DNA of 64,000 nt from Tuberibacillus sp. Marseille-P3662 (GTDB lineage Bacteria; Bacillota; Bacilli; Bacillales; Sporolactobacillaceae): positions 1,054,001 to 1,118,000 of the forward strand of contig NZ_FXBS01000006.1 in the NCBI RefSeq assembly GCF_900178005.1, written 5' to 3'. Numbering within the stretch: the first letter of the stretch is position 1; the number at the start of each line of letters is the position of its first letter. Below the pieces are notes generated by a model that searched no databases, had not been told where the DNA came from, and was given only the letters and a program-made list of their open reading frames with translations. Positions 9,728 to 19,779 of this stretch are shown here, one piece after another. A program made the translations under genes and the position numbers.

Positions 9728-10507
9728 ATGAACCAGAGTGTAGGCAAAGCCTTGGATATATTAGAACTATTGAAAAAGCAAGCCAGCCAAACACCCCTTG
9801 CACTTAAAACCATCGCCGATCACTTGTCCATGCCTAAACCAACTGCTTATCGAATATTGCAAACGTTGGAGTCTCGAGGCTTTGTGACCAAAGACAAGCC
9901 ATCCGACACGGCCGTTTATTATCGACTTGGATTAAAATTGCTAGAGCTTGGTACCATTGTATCCGAGCAGCTTGAATTAAGGTCCGTTGCCTTACCTTTC
10001 ATGACGGACTTAAGAGATTCGATTAATGAGATTGTTCATCTTGTCATCCGAGATCAATTTGAAGGGGTCTATATTGAAAAAGTTGAAGGTGAACAGCCGT
10101 TAAGATTGCACACCAAAATCGGAAAACGTTCACCGCTTCACTTAGGCTCAGGCCCCAAGCTGTTATTAGCCATGCAAGAAGATAGCTTCATAGATGAATA
10201 TATAAAGGCATTGAATCAAAATAATCTATGGGATTATCATCTCATGAATAAGCAGGAGATTTTAGGAGAACTACGCTCCATTAATGGACAAGGGTATGCG
10301 ATTAGTAAAGGTGAACAAGATCCGGAGACAATTGGTTTATCCTATCCCATTTACGATCATACAGGCGCTGTTTTAGCTGCTTTGACCGTCAGTGGTCCCG
10401 CTATTCGTTTCTTTGGGGAACGCGGTCAATCGATTCAAAAGCAGACGGATCGGACCGCCCAGCGTATATCTGAAGTGCTAGGTTACAGAAAAGTTGATCC
10501 ATCATAA
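9728..10507 (+). CDS. IclR-family transcriptional regulator
   Basis: 259 residues. The N-terminal winged helix-turn-helix (about 5-65, including MPKPTAYRILQTLESRGF) is followed by the IclR effector domain with SPLHLGSGPKLLLAM and the C-terminal ALTVSGPAIRF. Members bind small organic acids and control adjacent catabolic genes. It lies 53 bp after the lysine dehydrogenase gene and between the two arms of the pathway, so it is the likely local regulator. A 6-bp GC-rich hairpin (9684-9704) sits in the gap. Confidence 0.85.
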   Translation: MNQSVGKALDILELLKKQASQTPLALKTIADHLSMPKPTAYRILQTLESRGFVTKDKPSDTAVYYRLGLKLLELGTIVSEQLELRSVALPFMTDLRDSINEIVHLVIRDQFEGVYIEKVEGEQPLRLHTKIGKRSPLHLGSGPKLLLAMQEDSFIDEYIKALNQNNLWDYHLMNKQEILGELRSINGQGYAISKGEQDPETIGLSYPIYDHTGAVLAALTVSGPAIRFFGERGQSIQKQTDRTAQRISEVLGYRKVDPS

Positions 10508-10543
10508 AACAACGCGCTAAAGTTATGTGAGCGCGTTGTTTTT
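10505..10543. terminator. Bidirectional terminator between convergent genes
   Basis: The stem AAAACAACGCGCT/AGCGCGTTGTTTTT is flanked by A-run and T-run. It can end both the IclR gene (plus) and the acyl-CoA dehydrogenase gene (minus, stop at 10548). Confidence 0.85.
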
Positions 10544-10547
10544 GCTT

Positions 10548-11738
10548 TTATTCACTTGGCCATGCCGGCAACATTCGCCGTAGCGGTTTATCTTGACGGA
10601 GCCCAAGAACGTAATCCGCTTGCATTAAAGTATGAATCTCCCGCGTCCCTTCATAGATTACAGGGGCTTTGGAGTTGCGGAGATGCCGCTCTACCGGATA
10701 TTCATTCGAATAACCGTAAGCACCGTGAATTTGGACAGCATCATTTGCGGTTTCGTTGGCAAAATTGCAAGCTTGCCATTTTGCTAAGGAAGTTTCACGC
10801 GTATTTCGGACACCGGCGTTTTTCAACTCTCCAGCTCGATAGACGAGCAGTCTGGCCGTCACGAGTTTGGCCTCCATATTCGCAAGCATTTGTTTGACTA
10901 ACTGGTGCCCACCAATGGGCCTTCCAAAGGTCTCCCGCTCATGGCAATAATTTGTACTGGCTTCCAGACAAGCGGAAATGATGCCACAGGCACCCGCCGC
11001 GACGGTAAAGCGACCATTGTCAAGTGCTGACATGGCAATTTTAAAACCTTCCCCTTCCTCGCCCAATAGATTCTCTTTTGGCACGCGCACATTGTCAAAG
11101 AAAATGGAACCGGTATTACCGGAACGTATGCCTAATTTGCCTTTAATGGGTTGAGACGAAAAACCCGGCATTGACCGTTCAACAATGAACGCAGAAATCC
11201 CTTTATGCTCTTTTGACTTATCCGTATAAGCAAATACAATAAAGTGATCAGCGAGGTCACTTAATGAAATCCACGTCTTCTCCCCATTTAATACGTAGTC
11301 ATCACCATCTTTCGTTGCGGTTGTTTGCATCGCTTTGACATCGGATCCGGCATTGGGCTCTGTTAAACCATAAGCAGCCAGTTTGTCTCCCTTCGCTTGT
11401 GGCACTAAATATTTCTGTTTTTGCGCTTCTGTCCCCCATTGCAGCAATGTCATGCTGTTTAGCCCTGTATGAACGGATACGGCGGTTCGAAAAGCGGTAT
11501 CTCCACGTTCAAGTTCTTCACAAACGATAGCTAGGGCATTGTAGTCCATGCCGCTGCCTCCATATTGTTCGGGGATACAAACCCCCATTAAATTTAATTC
11601 GGCCAGCCGTTTGTAGATATCAGTGTCAACTTGCCCCTCCTCATCCCATTTGCGAATATGTGGCATGATTTCGTCATCAACAAAAGAGCGCACCATCTTT
11701 TGCAGCATTTGTTGTTCATCAGAATACTCAAAATTCAT
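10548..11738 (-). CDS. Acyl-CoA dehydrogenase, glutaryl-CoA dehydrogenase-like
   Basis: 396 residues with the complete FAD acyl-CoA dehydrogenase fold. LTEPNAGSDV (about 125-134) is the first signature, QIHGAYGYSNEYPVER the second, and the catalytic base is Glu363 in IYEGTREIHTLM. The EGT-x-x-IH segment, with His after Ile, is the glutaryl-CoA dehydrogenase form rather than the EGT-x-x-IQ of short-chain enzymes. The genes around it supply glutaryl-CoA, so oxidation and decarboxylation to crotonyl-CoA is the inferred step. It is second in an operon with the CoA-transferase, 18 bp apart. Confidence 0.8.
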   Translation of the reverse strand: MNFEYSDEQQMLQKMVRSFVDDEIMPHIRKWDEEGQVDTDIYKRLAELNLMGVCIPEQYGGSGMDYNALAIVCEELERGDTAFRTAVSVHTGLNSMTLLQWGTEAQKQKYLVPQAKGDKLAAYGLTEPNAGSDVKAMQTTATKDGDDYVLNGEKTWISLSDLADHFIVFAYTDKSKEHKGISAFIVERSMPGFSSQPIKGKLGIRSGNTGSIFFDNVRVPKENLLGEEGEGFKIAMSALDNGRFTVAAGACGIISACLEASTNYCHERETFGRPIGGHQLVKQMLANMEAKLVTARLLVYRAGELKNAGVRNTRETSLAKWQACNFANETANDAVQIHGAYGYSNEYPVERHLRNSKAPVIYEGTREIHTLMQADYVLGLRQDKPLRRMLPAWPSE

Positions 11739-11756
11739 CAGTCCATCTCCTTTTAA

Positions 11757-12947
11757 TTAAATAATATTTTGTTGACGCAACTGGTTACATTGTTCTTGGG
11801 TATAACCCAAGGCCGTTAGAACTTCTTCTGTATGTTCACCAACCATTGGCGGATGCCGGCGGTAACTCACCGGTGTTTTGGATGTTCCAATTGGGCTCGC
11901 TGCTACCTGGAAAGTGCCTGCCGTTGGATGTTCCATGTCCACCGCTATACCTCTTTCCTGGGCATGGGGGTCGTTGAACACTTGATCCATAGAATAAATG
12001 GGACCACATGGAATACCCGCTTCTCGGCATACTTTTACCCAAAAGTCGGCTGGTTTTTCTATGAAACGAGCCGTGAGTTGTTGCTCTAACTCCACCTGGT
12101 GTTCGATTCTTGAAGGATTATCTTTAAATCGCTCATCATCCGCCAGTTCAGTTAATGCCATCACATCACACAATTGGTAAAACTGATGATTGTTTCCAAC
12201 AGCGATAACAATCGGATTGTCCTGTGTTGAAAATGTCTGATACGGGGCAATGTTCGGATGCTTGTTACCAAGCCGTCCAGGGACTTGCCCAGAGATCAAG
12301 TAGTTACTGGTGACGTTAACAAGTGAACTGACAGCGCTATCAAAAAGTGAAATATCAATAAATTGTCCCTCGCCGGATCTTTGTCGTTCGATTAAAGCGG
12401 ATTGAATAGCAATATTGGCATTTAGTCCTGTTAACACGTCCGTAATCGCAACACCGACTTTCATGGGACCAGATTCCTCCGTCCCCGTAATGCTCATGAA
12501 TCCACTCATTGCTTGTATTAAAAAATCGTAACCAGGGAAATGTTTGTATGGTCCTGTCTGTCCAAAGCCTGAAATACTGCAATAAATAATGTGTGGATGT
12601 TCCTTTCGTATGGCTTCATAATCGAGTCCCCATTTTTCCATGCTGCCTGTTTTGAAATTATGGATCAGTACGTCACTCTGCTTAATCAGTTGTCTCAGAA
12701 TGGTGCGGCCGTCGTCAGTTTGTAGATTGAGCGTTATTGCTCTTTTATTACGATTGGTGGAAAGATAATAAGCACTTTCCTCGTTTTGAAAGGGTGGGCC
12801 CCATGTTCGCGTATCATCACTGCCTCCAGGGGCTTCCACTTTAATGACTTCAGCACCTAAATCACCCAAGACCATAGTACAGTAAGGACCTGCAAGAACT
12901 CGGGATAAATCTAAGACGCGGATACCGGATAATGCACGATTTGACAA
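11757..12947 (-). CDS. Class III (CaiB/BaiF) CoA-transferase, probable glutarate CoA-transferase
   Basis: 396 residues of family III CoA-transferases. The N-terminal IRVLDLSRVLAGPYCTMVLGD and DVLIHNFKTGS are diagnostic. The catalytic Asp lies in SGFGQTGPYKHFPGYDFLIQA. It moves CoA from a donor acyl-CoA to a free acid. Next to a glutaryl-CoA dehydrogenase-like gene, the acceptor is likely glutarate, as in the animal SUGCT enzyme. Start TTG at 12947 is chosen because GGAGGTGAC precedes it. An ATG at 12986 has no such site. Confidence 0.8.
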   Translation of the reverse strand: MSNRALSGIRVLDLSRVLAGPYCTMVLGDLGAEVIKVEAPGGSDDTRTWGPPFQNEESAYYLSTNRNKRAITLNLQTDDGRTILRQLIKQSDVLIHNFKTGSMEKWGLDYEAIRKEHPHIIYCSISGFGQTGPYKHFPGYDFLIQAMSGFMSITGTEESGPMKVGVAITDVLTGLNANIAIQSALIERQRSGEGQFIDISLFDSAVSSLVNVTSNYLISGQVPGRLGNKHPNIAPYQTFSTQDNPIVIAVGNNHQFYQLCDVMALTELADDERFKDNPSRIEHQVELEQQLTARFIEKPADFWVKVCREAGIPCGPIYSMDQVFNDPHAQERGIAVDMEHPTAGTFQVAASPIGTSKTPVSYRRHPPMVGEHTEEVLTALGYTQEQCNQLRQQNII

Positions 12948-13155
12948 ATGCTTGTCACCTCCAATTTTTTGCTTAAACATAAGCAACGCCAGTTAAACGG
13001 CATATAAAAAATATAAGTCGCTCAACTGGCATCCATGTCCGAAGCGCCAATGCGGGCTAACGCAACAGCTTTCGTTCTTTCAGCACTTTTTAATTATAAT
13101 ATCATTTATTATAAATTATTTAAAAAATTCCGTCAACACCTGTTTTCCTCTATTC

Positions 13156-13171
13156 ATAACAAATTTGTTAT
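13156..13171. promoter_or_regulatory. Perfect 16-bp palindrome overlapping a -10 element
   Basis: ATAACAAATTTGTTAT is a perfect palindrome between the divergent CoA-transferase and dipeptidase genes. It overlaps TATAAT (13169-13174) of a plausible plus-strand promoter for the dipeptidase. Its position suggests an operator. The binding protein is unknown, and the nearby IclR factor is one candidate. Confidence 0.45.
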
Positions 13172-13236
13172 AATTGTAGAGGTCCCTTCGACAAGGCGAA
13201 TACTCGGGACAATATGAAAATGGAGGTTGCTTACAT

Positions 13237-14595
13237 ATGACCGAAAAAGTGAAACAATATCTTACCGATCACCGTGATCAACATTTACAAGAGTTATCAT
13301 CGTTCTTAGCTCTACCAAGCATTAGTTCACTATCGGACCATACGGAAGATGTTAGAAAAACAGCCGAATGGGTGGCGTCATCTTTAAAGTCAGCTGGCCT
13401 AGAAAATGTCGAGGTGATGGAAACCGATCGTCATCCTGTCGTCTATGGTGATTGGCTGCATGCTGATGCCAAACAAACTATACTTATATACGGGCACTAT
13501 GATGTCCAGCCGGTTGACCCCATTGATTTATGGAAAACGCCACCGTTTGAACCGGATATAAGAGACGGGAAAATATATGCCCGCGGCGCCACTGATGATA
13601 AAGGTCAAGTCTTCATGCATATCAAGGCCATAGAAGCGATTTTACAAACGACGGGGGAACTGCCTGTCAATGTTAAATTGATTATTGAAGGTGAAGAGGA
13701 AATTGGCAGCCCTAACTTAGATTCATTTGTGGAAGGCCATAAAGAACAACTTGCTTCCGATATTCTGCTCGTCTCAGATACACCAATGATAGACAAAGGA
13801 CAACCCTCCATCTGTTATGGATTACGAGGTTTAACAGGTTTGGAAATTAATCTAAAAGGGCCGAATAGTGATCTGCACTCAGGTTTATATGGTGGTGCCG
13901 TCAAGAACACGGCCGAAGCTTTAGCTGAACTATTAGCAACGATGCATAACACTGAGGGTGAAATTACCGTTGATGGCTTTTACGATGATGTTCGTCCTCT
14001 TACCGATGAAGAAAAGCAAATGTATGAGGAACTATCAGAGGATGAACCGTTAAAGCAGCAGTTAGGCGTTCAAGATCTCCACGGAGAAGCAGGTTATTCG
14101 ACTAACGCCCGTCTATGGGGACGTCCAACTCTTGAAATCAACGGTCTATACAGCGGTTTTCAAGGTGAAGGTATCAAAACCGTCATTCCATCCGAAGCGA
14201 CAGCTAAGATCACGTGCCGCCTTGTTCCTGATCAAGACCCTGCTGACATTGCCGAAAAAATTCGCCAACACGTCAAACGGAATCTCCCAGTAGGCGTTAC
14301 CGTTGAAACAACTTTATTTGATCAAGCCAAACCGTTTATCACACCGTATGATCATCCGGCGATTCAAGCCGCAGGTGCGGCCTTAGAACAAGCTTATGGC
14401 GAAGAAGCCACTTATGCGCGTATGGGTGGATCGATCCCCGTTGTTGAAACGTTCCATACACTGCTTGAACTGCCAGCCGTATTAATGGGCTTCGGCTTGC
14501 CGACGGAAAACTTCCATGCCCCTAATGAACACTTCCATTTGGAAAACTTTGATAAAGGTTCTGAAGCTTTAGTCGATTTCTTATTTAAGGTCTGA
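13237..14595 (+). CDS. M20-family metallodipeptidase
   Basis: 452 residues. The metal-binding set of M20 peptidases is visible: GHYDVQPVDP (His and the catalytic Asp), the bridging Asp in RGATDDKGQ, and EGEEEIGSPN with the general-base Glu followed by a metal Glu. A dimerisation lid domain follows (about 195-345). The layout matches cytosolic nonspecific dipeptidases of the CNDP/DUG1 type. GGAGG precedes the ATG. It probably releases amino acids, including lysine, from dipeptides, but any link to the neighbouring catabolic genes is only positional. Confidence 0.85.
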   Translation: MTEKVKQYLTDHRDQHLQELSSFLALPSISSLSDHTEDVRKTAEWVASSLKSAGLENVEVMETDRHPVVYGDWLHADAKQTILIYGHYDVQPVDPIDLWKTPPFEPDIRDGKIYARGATDDKGQVFMHIKAIEAILQTTGELPVNVKLIIEGEEEIGSPNLDSFVEGHKEQLASDILLVSDTPMIDKGQPSICYGLRGLTGLEINLKGPNSDLHSGLYGGAVKNTAEALAELLATMHNTEGEITVDGFYDDVRPLTDEEKQMYEELSEDEPLKQQLGVQDLHGEAGYSTNARLWGRPTLEINGLYSGFQGEGIKTVIPSEATAKITCRLVPDQDPADIAEKIRQHVKRNLPVGVTVETTLFDQAKPFITPYDHPAIQAAGAALEQAYGEEATYARMGGSIPVVETFHTLLELPAVLMGFGLPTENFHAPNEHFHLENFDKGSEALVDFLFKV

Positions 14596-14621
14596 TCCCT
14601 ATCGGGGGTCAGACCCCTTTT
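14589..14621. terminator. Shared terminator containing both stop codons
   Basis: GGTCTGATCCC pairs with GGGGGTCAGACC and is followed by CCTTTT. The TGA of the dipeptidase (14593-14595) lies in one arm and the TGA of the convergent phosphatase gene (14609-14611) in the other. One hairpin thus serves both transcripts. Confidence 0.75.
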
Positions 14622-15172
14622 ATGACATCAAAGAAGTCGGCATAATTCGATAAATATTCATCAGCTTGCCCGTGCTCATTTTGAAATAAGCAAGTCTTGA
14701 TGCCTAGAATATGAGCAGGTATGACGTCCAACTCTCGATCACCCACGGCCAAATCAAGAGAATATTTTTTATGTAAATAACGGTACGCGGCAGGATCAGG
14801 CTTACGCGGATAACCATCATCACCGCACACCCACTCTTCAAAGTACTTACTCATTCCATGGTGTTCAATTATTCGCCCCACGACTTCTCTTTCTTTGTGC
14901 GTCATGATGACATTTGTCGTTTGTTGCAGAACATCCTTAATGTACGGAAAAGGTCCCATATTTCCGGGTGAAAGCTCGTCCTCTTTTTGTCTAAATTGAT
15001 TCATTTGCTCTGGCGTTATCCCAAAATATTCAATCGCATGACCAAAAGAGACCTTCAGTTGAGCATAAATCTCTTCTTCAGCATAAGCCTCTTCCAATAC
15101 GTCTCGCATCAATTTGGTATAAACCGGATATGTATCAAATAGTGTACCGTCAAAGTCCCATAAAATCTTCAT
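14609..15172 (-). CDS. HAD-superfamily hydrolase
   Basis: 187 residues. Motif I DFDGTLFDT is at the N terminus (nucleophile Asp6). Motif II is MTHKE, and motif IV is GDRELDVIPA with the acidic pair. The helical cap between motifs I and II is that of subfamily IA phosphatases. Likely a phosphatase for a sugar phosphate or nucleotide; the substrate is not readable. Start 15172 has AAGGGGG upstream. An upstream extension lacks homology. Confidence 0.75.
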   Translation of the reverse strand: MKILWDFDGTLFDTYPVYTKLMRDVLEEAYAEEEIYAQLKVSFGHAIEYFGITPEQMNQFRQKEDELSPGNMGPFPYIKDVLQQTTNVIMTHKEREVVGRIIEHHGMSKYFEEWVCGDDGYPRKPDPAAYRYLHKKYSLDLAVGDRELDVIPAHILGIKTCLFQNEHGQADEYLSNYADFFDVIKGV

Positions 15173-15313
15173 GGTATGCCCCCTTCTTTTCATACTATTT
15201 TACTACTTCAATTGAGTTAGAGCCAGGTCTCTCTCAACCTATTGTTGATAATTATCTTTGGTAGAACCCAGAAAATGTGATAAAATTTTTCTGTCACAAG
15301 TCAATGCAGTGGT

Positions 15314-15350
15314 TTATTGGAGATCAATGTGGGGTAACTGCCTCCAATAA
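15314..15350. promoter_or_regulatory. Inverted repeat in the leader of the AGCS symporter gene
   Basis: TTATTGGAG (15314-15322) and CTCCAATAA (15342-15350) form a perfect 9-bp stem with a 19-base loop, 130 bp before the symporter start. No T-run follows, so it is not a plain terminator. It does not match the T-box or glycine riboswitch patterns I know. It may be an operator or leader RNA. Confidence 0.4.
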
Positions 15351-15478
15351 TAGTCCTTTCGCCGTGTGACGACTTTTTCTTCCAACGGTATTTAAATGAG
15401 GTCCAACTCCATTAGATTAAAGTATTAATCTATTATGCGTGAGATTTGGCCTAAAACTAACATAATTGAGGTGTTTCC

Positions 15479-16900
15479 ATGGATGTGTTGCAATTGGTCG
15501 TTGATTACCTTAATGGCAAGCTATGGGGATATGTTTTAATTATCCTACTCATCGGCCTTGGTTTGTACTTCACATTTCGTTCAAGGTTTGTGCAATTTCG
15601 CCTGTTCGGAGAAATGTTCCGTGTAATTAAAGAGGATACTTCCACACATAAGAAAGGTATATCTTCGTTCAAGGCTTGGACGATTAGTACAGCTTCACGG
15701 GTCGGCACAGGGAACATGGCCGGTGTTGCCCTTGCCATTTCAGCAGGCGGACCAGGCGCTGTTTTTTGGATGTGGATCATTGCTCTGGTTGGCGGAGCGA
15801 CGAGTTTTGTTGAAAGCACATTAGCCCAGGTTTATAAGGTCAAAGATGGGGATGCCTTCCGTGGCGGGCCTTCTTACTATATGGAAAAAGCGCTTAATGC
15901 CAAATGGATGGCTATTCTGTTCTCAATTTTAATTACGATTACTTATGGACTCATTTTCAATGCGGTTCAAGCCAACACGATTACCGTTGCCTTTAATCAA
16001 TCTTTTAATTTAAATCGCTTGGTATTGGGTATCGTTGTTGTTATATTGACAGCCTTAATCATATTTGGCGGTGTTAAAAGAATTGCCAATTTCACAGGTG
16101 TTGTTGTTCCGTTCATGGCCATGATTTACATCATTGTTGCCTTTTTGACACTTCTCATGAATATCACTGAAGTTCCTAATATGATCGCACTGATTTTCCA
16201 ACATGCTTTCGGAATCAAAGAAATTGTAGGTGGCGGTATTGGTGCTGCGATTATGAATGGTGTCAAACGTGGCTTGTTTTCCAATGAAGCAGGTATGGGT
16301 AGCGCACCTAATGCGGCCGCGACAGCGACCGTCAGTCACCCTGCTAAGCAAGGTCTTGTGCAAACGTTAAGTGTCTTCACGGACACCCTACTGATTTGTA
16401 GTGCAACGGCATTCATGATTCTGATTTCAGGCGAATGGATCGGTACCAGCGATGGTATTACCGGTGTTACCTTAACCCAAAATGCATTAAATGAACTGCT
16501 TGGTGCTTGGGGTGGCCCATTTGTCGCGGTATCCATACTTTTGTTTGCCTTTAGCTCATTAATCGGCAATTATTATTATGGCGAAACCAATATTAAACTC
16601 TATACAAACGGTAATGCCATACTTAACCTATATCGTTTCGTTGTCTTAGCTATGGTGATATTTGGTGCTGTGACGAAGGTCCAACTTGTGTGGGACTTAG
16701 CGGATTTATTCATGGCTTTAATGGCGATTGTTAACCTTATTGCCATTGCTATACTCGGTAAAATCGCCTTCGCAGTCCTCAAGGATTATATGAAGCAGAA
16801 GAGACAAGGAAAAAACCCTGAGTTTGTTGCAAAAAATATCCCATGGCTCCGCAATGTTGAGTGGTGGGGTGGTTCGGCAGATCAAGAAAAGGATCATTAA
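15479..16900 (+). CDS. alsT: Sodium:amino-acid symporter, AGCS family (AlsT-like)
   Basis: 473 residues with 10-11 hydrophobic segments. AGCS signatures include SSFKAWTISTASRVGTGNMAG near 60-80 and KRGLFSNEAGMGSAPNAAA in the middle. It couples Na+ entry to uptake of alanine, glycine or, for the B. subtilis homologue, glutamine. Monocistronic: a 286-bp leader upstream, and a terminator after it shared with citB. B. subtilis alsT is also near citB-yneS, which supports the symbol. Confidence 0.8.
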   Translation: MDVLQLVVDYLNGKLWGYVLIILLIGLGLYFTFRSRFVQFRLFGEMFRVIKEDTSTHKKGISSFKAWTISTASRVGTGNMAGVALAISAGGPGAVFWMWIIALVGGATSFVESTLAQVYKVKDGDAFRGGPSYYMEKALNAKWMAILFSILITITYGLIFNAVQANTITVAFNQSFNLNRLVLGIVVVILTALIIFGGVKRIANFTGVVVPFMAMIYIIVAFLTLLMNITEVPNMIALIFQHAFGIKEIVGGGIGAAIMNGVKRGLFSNEAGMGSAPNAAATATVSHPAKQGLVQTLSVFTDTLLICSATAFMILISGEWIGTSDGITGVTLTQNALNELLGAWGGPFVAVSILLFAFSSLIGNYYYGETNIKLYTNGNAILNLYRFVVLAMVIFGAVTKVQLVWDLADLFMALMAIVNLIAIAILGKIAFAVLKDYMKQKRQGKNPEFVAKNIPWLRNVEWWGGSADQEKDH

Positions 16901-16911
16901 GTCAATCATAA

Positions 16912-16944
16912 AAAAATCCCTGCTCGTAAGCAGGGATTTTTTAT
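16912..16944. terminator. Bidirectional terminator between alsT and citB
   Basis: AAAAAATCCCTGCT-CGTA-AGCAGGGATTTTTT forms a strong stem with A/T runs on both sides. It sits between convergent genes ending at 16900 and 16951. Confidence 0.9.
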
Positions 16945-16950
16945 GGCAAA

Positions 16951-19680
16951 TTATTGGTTTTCATTCATTTTGTTACGAAGCACCATTTGTAAAATGCCGC
17001 CGTGACGATAATAATCAACCTCAACATCGCTATCAAAACGAGCGAGGGCATCAAATTCTTTCTTCTTACCATCCTCATCAGTGGCAGTCACTTTAACAGT
17101 ATCCTTAGGTTTAACCGTTTCATCGATGTCAACATCAAATGTTTCCCGGCCAGTCAAACCAAGGGAATCAATGCTGTCGCCGTCTTTGAATTGAAGCGGC
17201 AAGACACCCATGCAGACAAGGTTACTGCGGTGGATTCGCTCATAGCTCTCAGCGATGACAAATTTGATACCAAGCAAATCTGTACCTTTAGCTGCCCAGT
17301 CACGGGAGCTTCCCATACCGTAGTCATTGCCGGCAAGGACACACAAGCCTGTATTATCTTCTTGATATTTCATCGCAGCGTCATAGATTGGCATAACTTC
17401 CTCTGTTGGCCAATATGTCGTATAGCCGCCTTCTGTACCGGGAGCCAATAGGTTGCGAATCCGCACGTTAGCGAATGTGCCGCGCATCATAACATCATGA
17501 TTACCACGGCGGGAACCATAGGAGTTAAAATCACGACGTTTAACCCCTTTATCTTGTAAATATTGACCGGCCGGGCTATCCGATGCAATCGCGCCAGCAG
17601 GTGAAATATGGTCGGTTGTTACGGAATCACCAAATTTACCAATCGCACGCAACCCTTTCAACGATTGAATGGCTTCAGGTTCACGCGATAAGTTTTGGAA
17701 GAACGGCGGATTTTGAATGTATGTGGATTCAGGATCCCAATCATACAATTCACCTGTACTGGATTCTAAGTTATTCCAACGCTCGTTTTCATCAAACACC
17801 CGTTCATATTCTTTTTTGAACATTTCAGGGCCAACTGATTGAGTCATCATTTCTTGGATCTCATCATTAGACGGCCAAATGTCTTTGAAGTAAACGTCAT
17901 TACCGTCTTGATCTTTCCCAAAACTGTCATTGGCAAAATCAAAGTTCACGGAGCCCGCTAAGGCATAAGCTACAACCAACGGCGGTGAAGCTAAGTAGTT
18001 GGCACGGACAAGCGGATGAATCCGTCCTTCAAAGTTCCGGTTACCAGATAATACAGAAGACACGGTCATGTCATTATCTTGAATCGCTTTTTCGACCGCT
18101 TCAGGAAGGGGTCCGGAGTTACCGATACAAGTTGTACAGCCGTAACCAACAAGATTAAATCCGAGTTGTTCAAGATAAGGTAGTAAACCAGCATCAGTTA
18201 AGTAGTCCGTCACGACCTTTGAACCAGGGGCTAGACTTGTTTTAACGTAATCAGGAACATTCAGTCCCTTTTCAATCGCTTTCTTTGCTACAAGACCGGC
18301 ACCCAACATCACGCTTGGATTAGACGTGTTCGTACAACTTGTAATCGCGGCGATCACTAAATCCCCAGTTTTCAAGTCTTGTTCAGAACCGTCATCATAT
18401 TTGATAGTGGATTTTTTATAAATTTCATCATCTTCAAGACCAAAACCGTGATTACCCGCTTCGCGAGTCAATGTTTTGTTAAATTCATCTTTCATATCGG
18501 ACAATAAAATTAAGTCTTGTGGACGTTTTGGCCCTGACAAAGACGGTTGAACGGTAGACAAATCGAGTTCTAGCACTTGACTGAATTGAGGTTCTTTAGC
18601 CTCTGGTGTGTAGAACATACCGTTCGCCTTGCAATATTCTTCAACAAGCTTAACCTGTTCCTCACTGCGGCCAGTTAAACGCATGTAATTCAACGTTTCT
18701 TCATCAACTGGGAAGAATGTTGCTGTAGCGCCGTTTTCAGGTGACATATTGGAAATAGTCGCACGGTCAGCCAATGACATTTGTGGCATGCCTGGTCCGA
18801 AGAATTCAACAAATTTGCCAACAACTTTTTCGGAACGAAGCAATTGGGTCACATTCAGTGCCAAGTCGGTCGCCGTCGTGCCTTCCGGTAATTGACCGGT
18901 TAACCGAACCCCAATCACGTCGGGAACAGGGACATAGGATGGTTGACCTAACATACCCGCTTCAGCTTCAATACCGCCGACACCCCAGCCAAGGACACCA
19001 ATTCCATTAATCATTGTTGTATGTGAATCCGTACCAACAAGCGTATCAGGAAACGCAAGATTTTCTCCGTCTTCTTCAACACCGTGGACAACGGAAGCTA
19101 AGTATTCCAAGTTAACTTGGTGGACAATTCCAGTTGCGGGCGGAACAGCGCGGTAATTCTCAAACGCTTCAGTAGCCCATTTTAGGAATTTATACCGTTC
19201 TATGTTTCTTTCAAATTCACGCTCCATATTAAACTTTAAAGCTTCATTGGAAGCGAAACGATCGACTTGCACAGAGTGGTCAACGACCAGATCAACGGGT
19301 TTTTCCGGATTGATTTTTTGCGGGTCGCCGCCCATGTCGGCCATCGCTTTTCGCAAAGAGGCCAAGTCGACGACAGCTGGTACACCTGTGAAGTCTTGCA
19401 GGATGATTCTTGATGGGTTGAAAGGAACATCAACATTATCATCAAGCTGATCTGTACCCCATTTTGCTAGATTTTCAATATGTTCTTTTTTGATGACTTT
19501 ACCGTCATATTGACGAAGAACGCTTTCAAGTAAGACTTTAATAGAATATGGAAGTCTATCAATATCGCCAAATTCTTTAAGTGCGTCCAGTTTGTAATAG
19601 TTATACGTCTTGCCACCTACTTCAAACGTGTCGCGTGCCTGATAGACATCGTTATTCGCTTTTTCTTGAACAGTTGGCAT
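16951..19680 (-). CDS. citB: Aconitate hydratase A
   Basis: 909 residues, the usual length for bacterial AcnA/IRP1-type aconitase. Cluster-binding cysteines are in [14 protein letters not shown] and [14 protein letters not shown]. The C-terminal swivel domain has [17 protein letters not shown]. It interconverts citrate and isocitrate via a 4Fe-4S centre in the TCA cycle. In Bacillus the apo form also binds RNA. A CcpC-type box lies upstream at 19780-19794. Its position matches the B. subtilis order. Confidence 0.97.
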   Translation of the reverse strand: MPTVQEKANNDVYQARDTFEVGGKTYNYYKLDALKEFGDIDRLPYSIKVLLESVLRQYDGKVIKKEHIENLAKWGTDQLDDNVDVPFNPSRIILQDFTGVPAVVDLASLRKAMADMGGDPQKINPEKPVDLVVDHSVQVDRFASNEALKFNMEREFERNIERYKFLKWATEAFENYRAVPPATGIVHQVNLEYLASVVHGVEEDGENLAFPDTLVGTDSHTTMINGIGVLGWGVGGIEAEAGMLGQPSYVPVPDVIGVRLTGQLPEGTTATDLALNVTQLLRSEKVVGKFVEFFGPGMPQMSLADRATISNMSPENGATATFFPVDEETLNYMRLTGRSEEQVKLVEEYCKANGMFYTPEAKEPQFSQVLELDLSTVQPSLSGPKRPQDLILLSDMKDEFNKTLTREAGNHGFGLEDDEIYKKSTIKYDDGSEQDLKTGDLVIAAITSCTNTSNPSVMLGAGLVAKKAIEKGLNVPDYVKTSLAPGSKVVTDYLTDAGLLPYLEQLGFNLVGYGCTTCIGNSGPLPEAVEKAIQDNDMTVSSVLSGNRNFEGRIHPLVRANYLASPPLVVAYALAGSVNFDFANDSFGKDQDGNDVYFKDIWPSNDEIQEMMTQSVGPEMFKKEYERVFDENERWNNLESSTGELYDWDPESTYIQNPPFFQNLSREPEAIQSLKGLRAIGKFGDSVTTDHISPAGAIASDSPAGQYLQDKGVKRRDFNSYGSRRGNHDVMMRGTFANVRIRNLLAPGTEGGYTTYWPTEEVMPIYDAAMKYQEDNTGLCVLAGNDYGMGSSRDWAAKGTDLLGIKFVIAESYERIHRSNLVCMGVLPLQFKDGDSIDSLGLTGRETFDVDIDETVKPKDTVKVTATDEDGKKKEFDALARFDSDVEVDYYRHGGILQMVLRNKMNENQ

Positions 19681-19779
19681 TACTTTCCACTCCCCTTTAC
19701 TCCAACTTTACTACATTTACATGTAATATCATAAAACAAATTGTACTATAAGTAAAATTCAATCGTATTATGATTGATT

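Noticed and set aside
15300-15400. Possible T-box or glycine riboswitch before alsT
   Set aside because: The AGGGTGGNACCGCG core and glycine aptamer motifs are absent and no terminator helix follows.
16951-19680. Several long frames on the strand opposite citB
   Set aside because: Shadows of a well-conserved coding gene, with no start signals.
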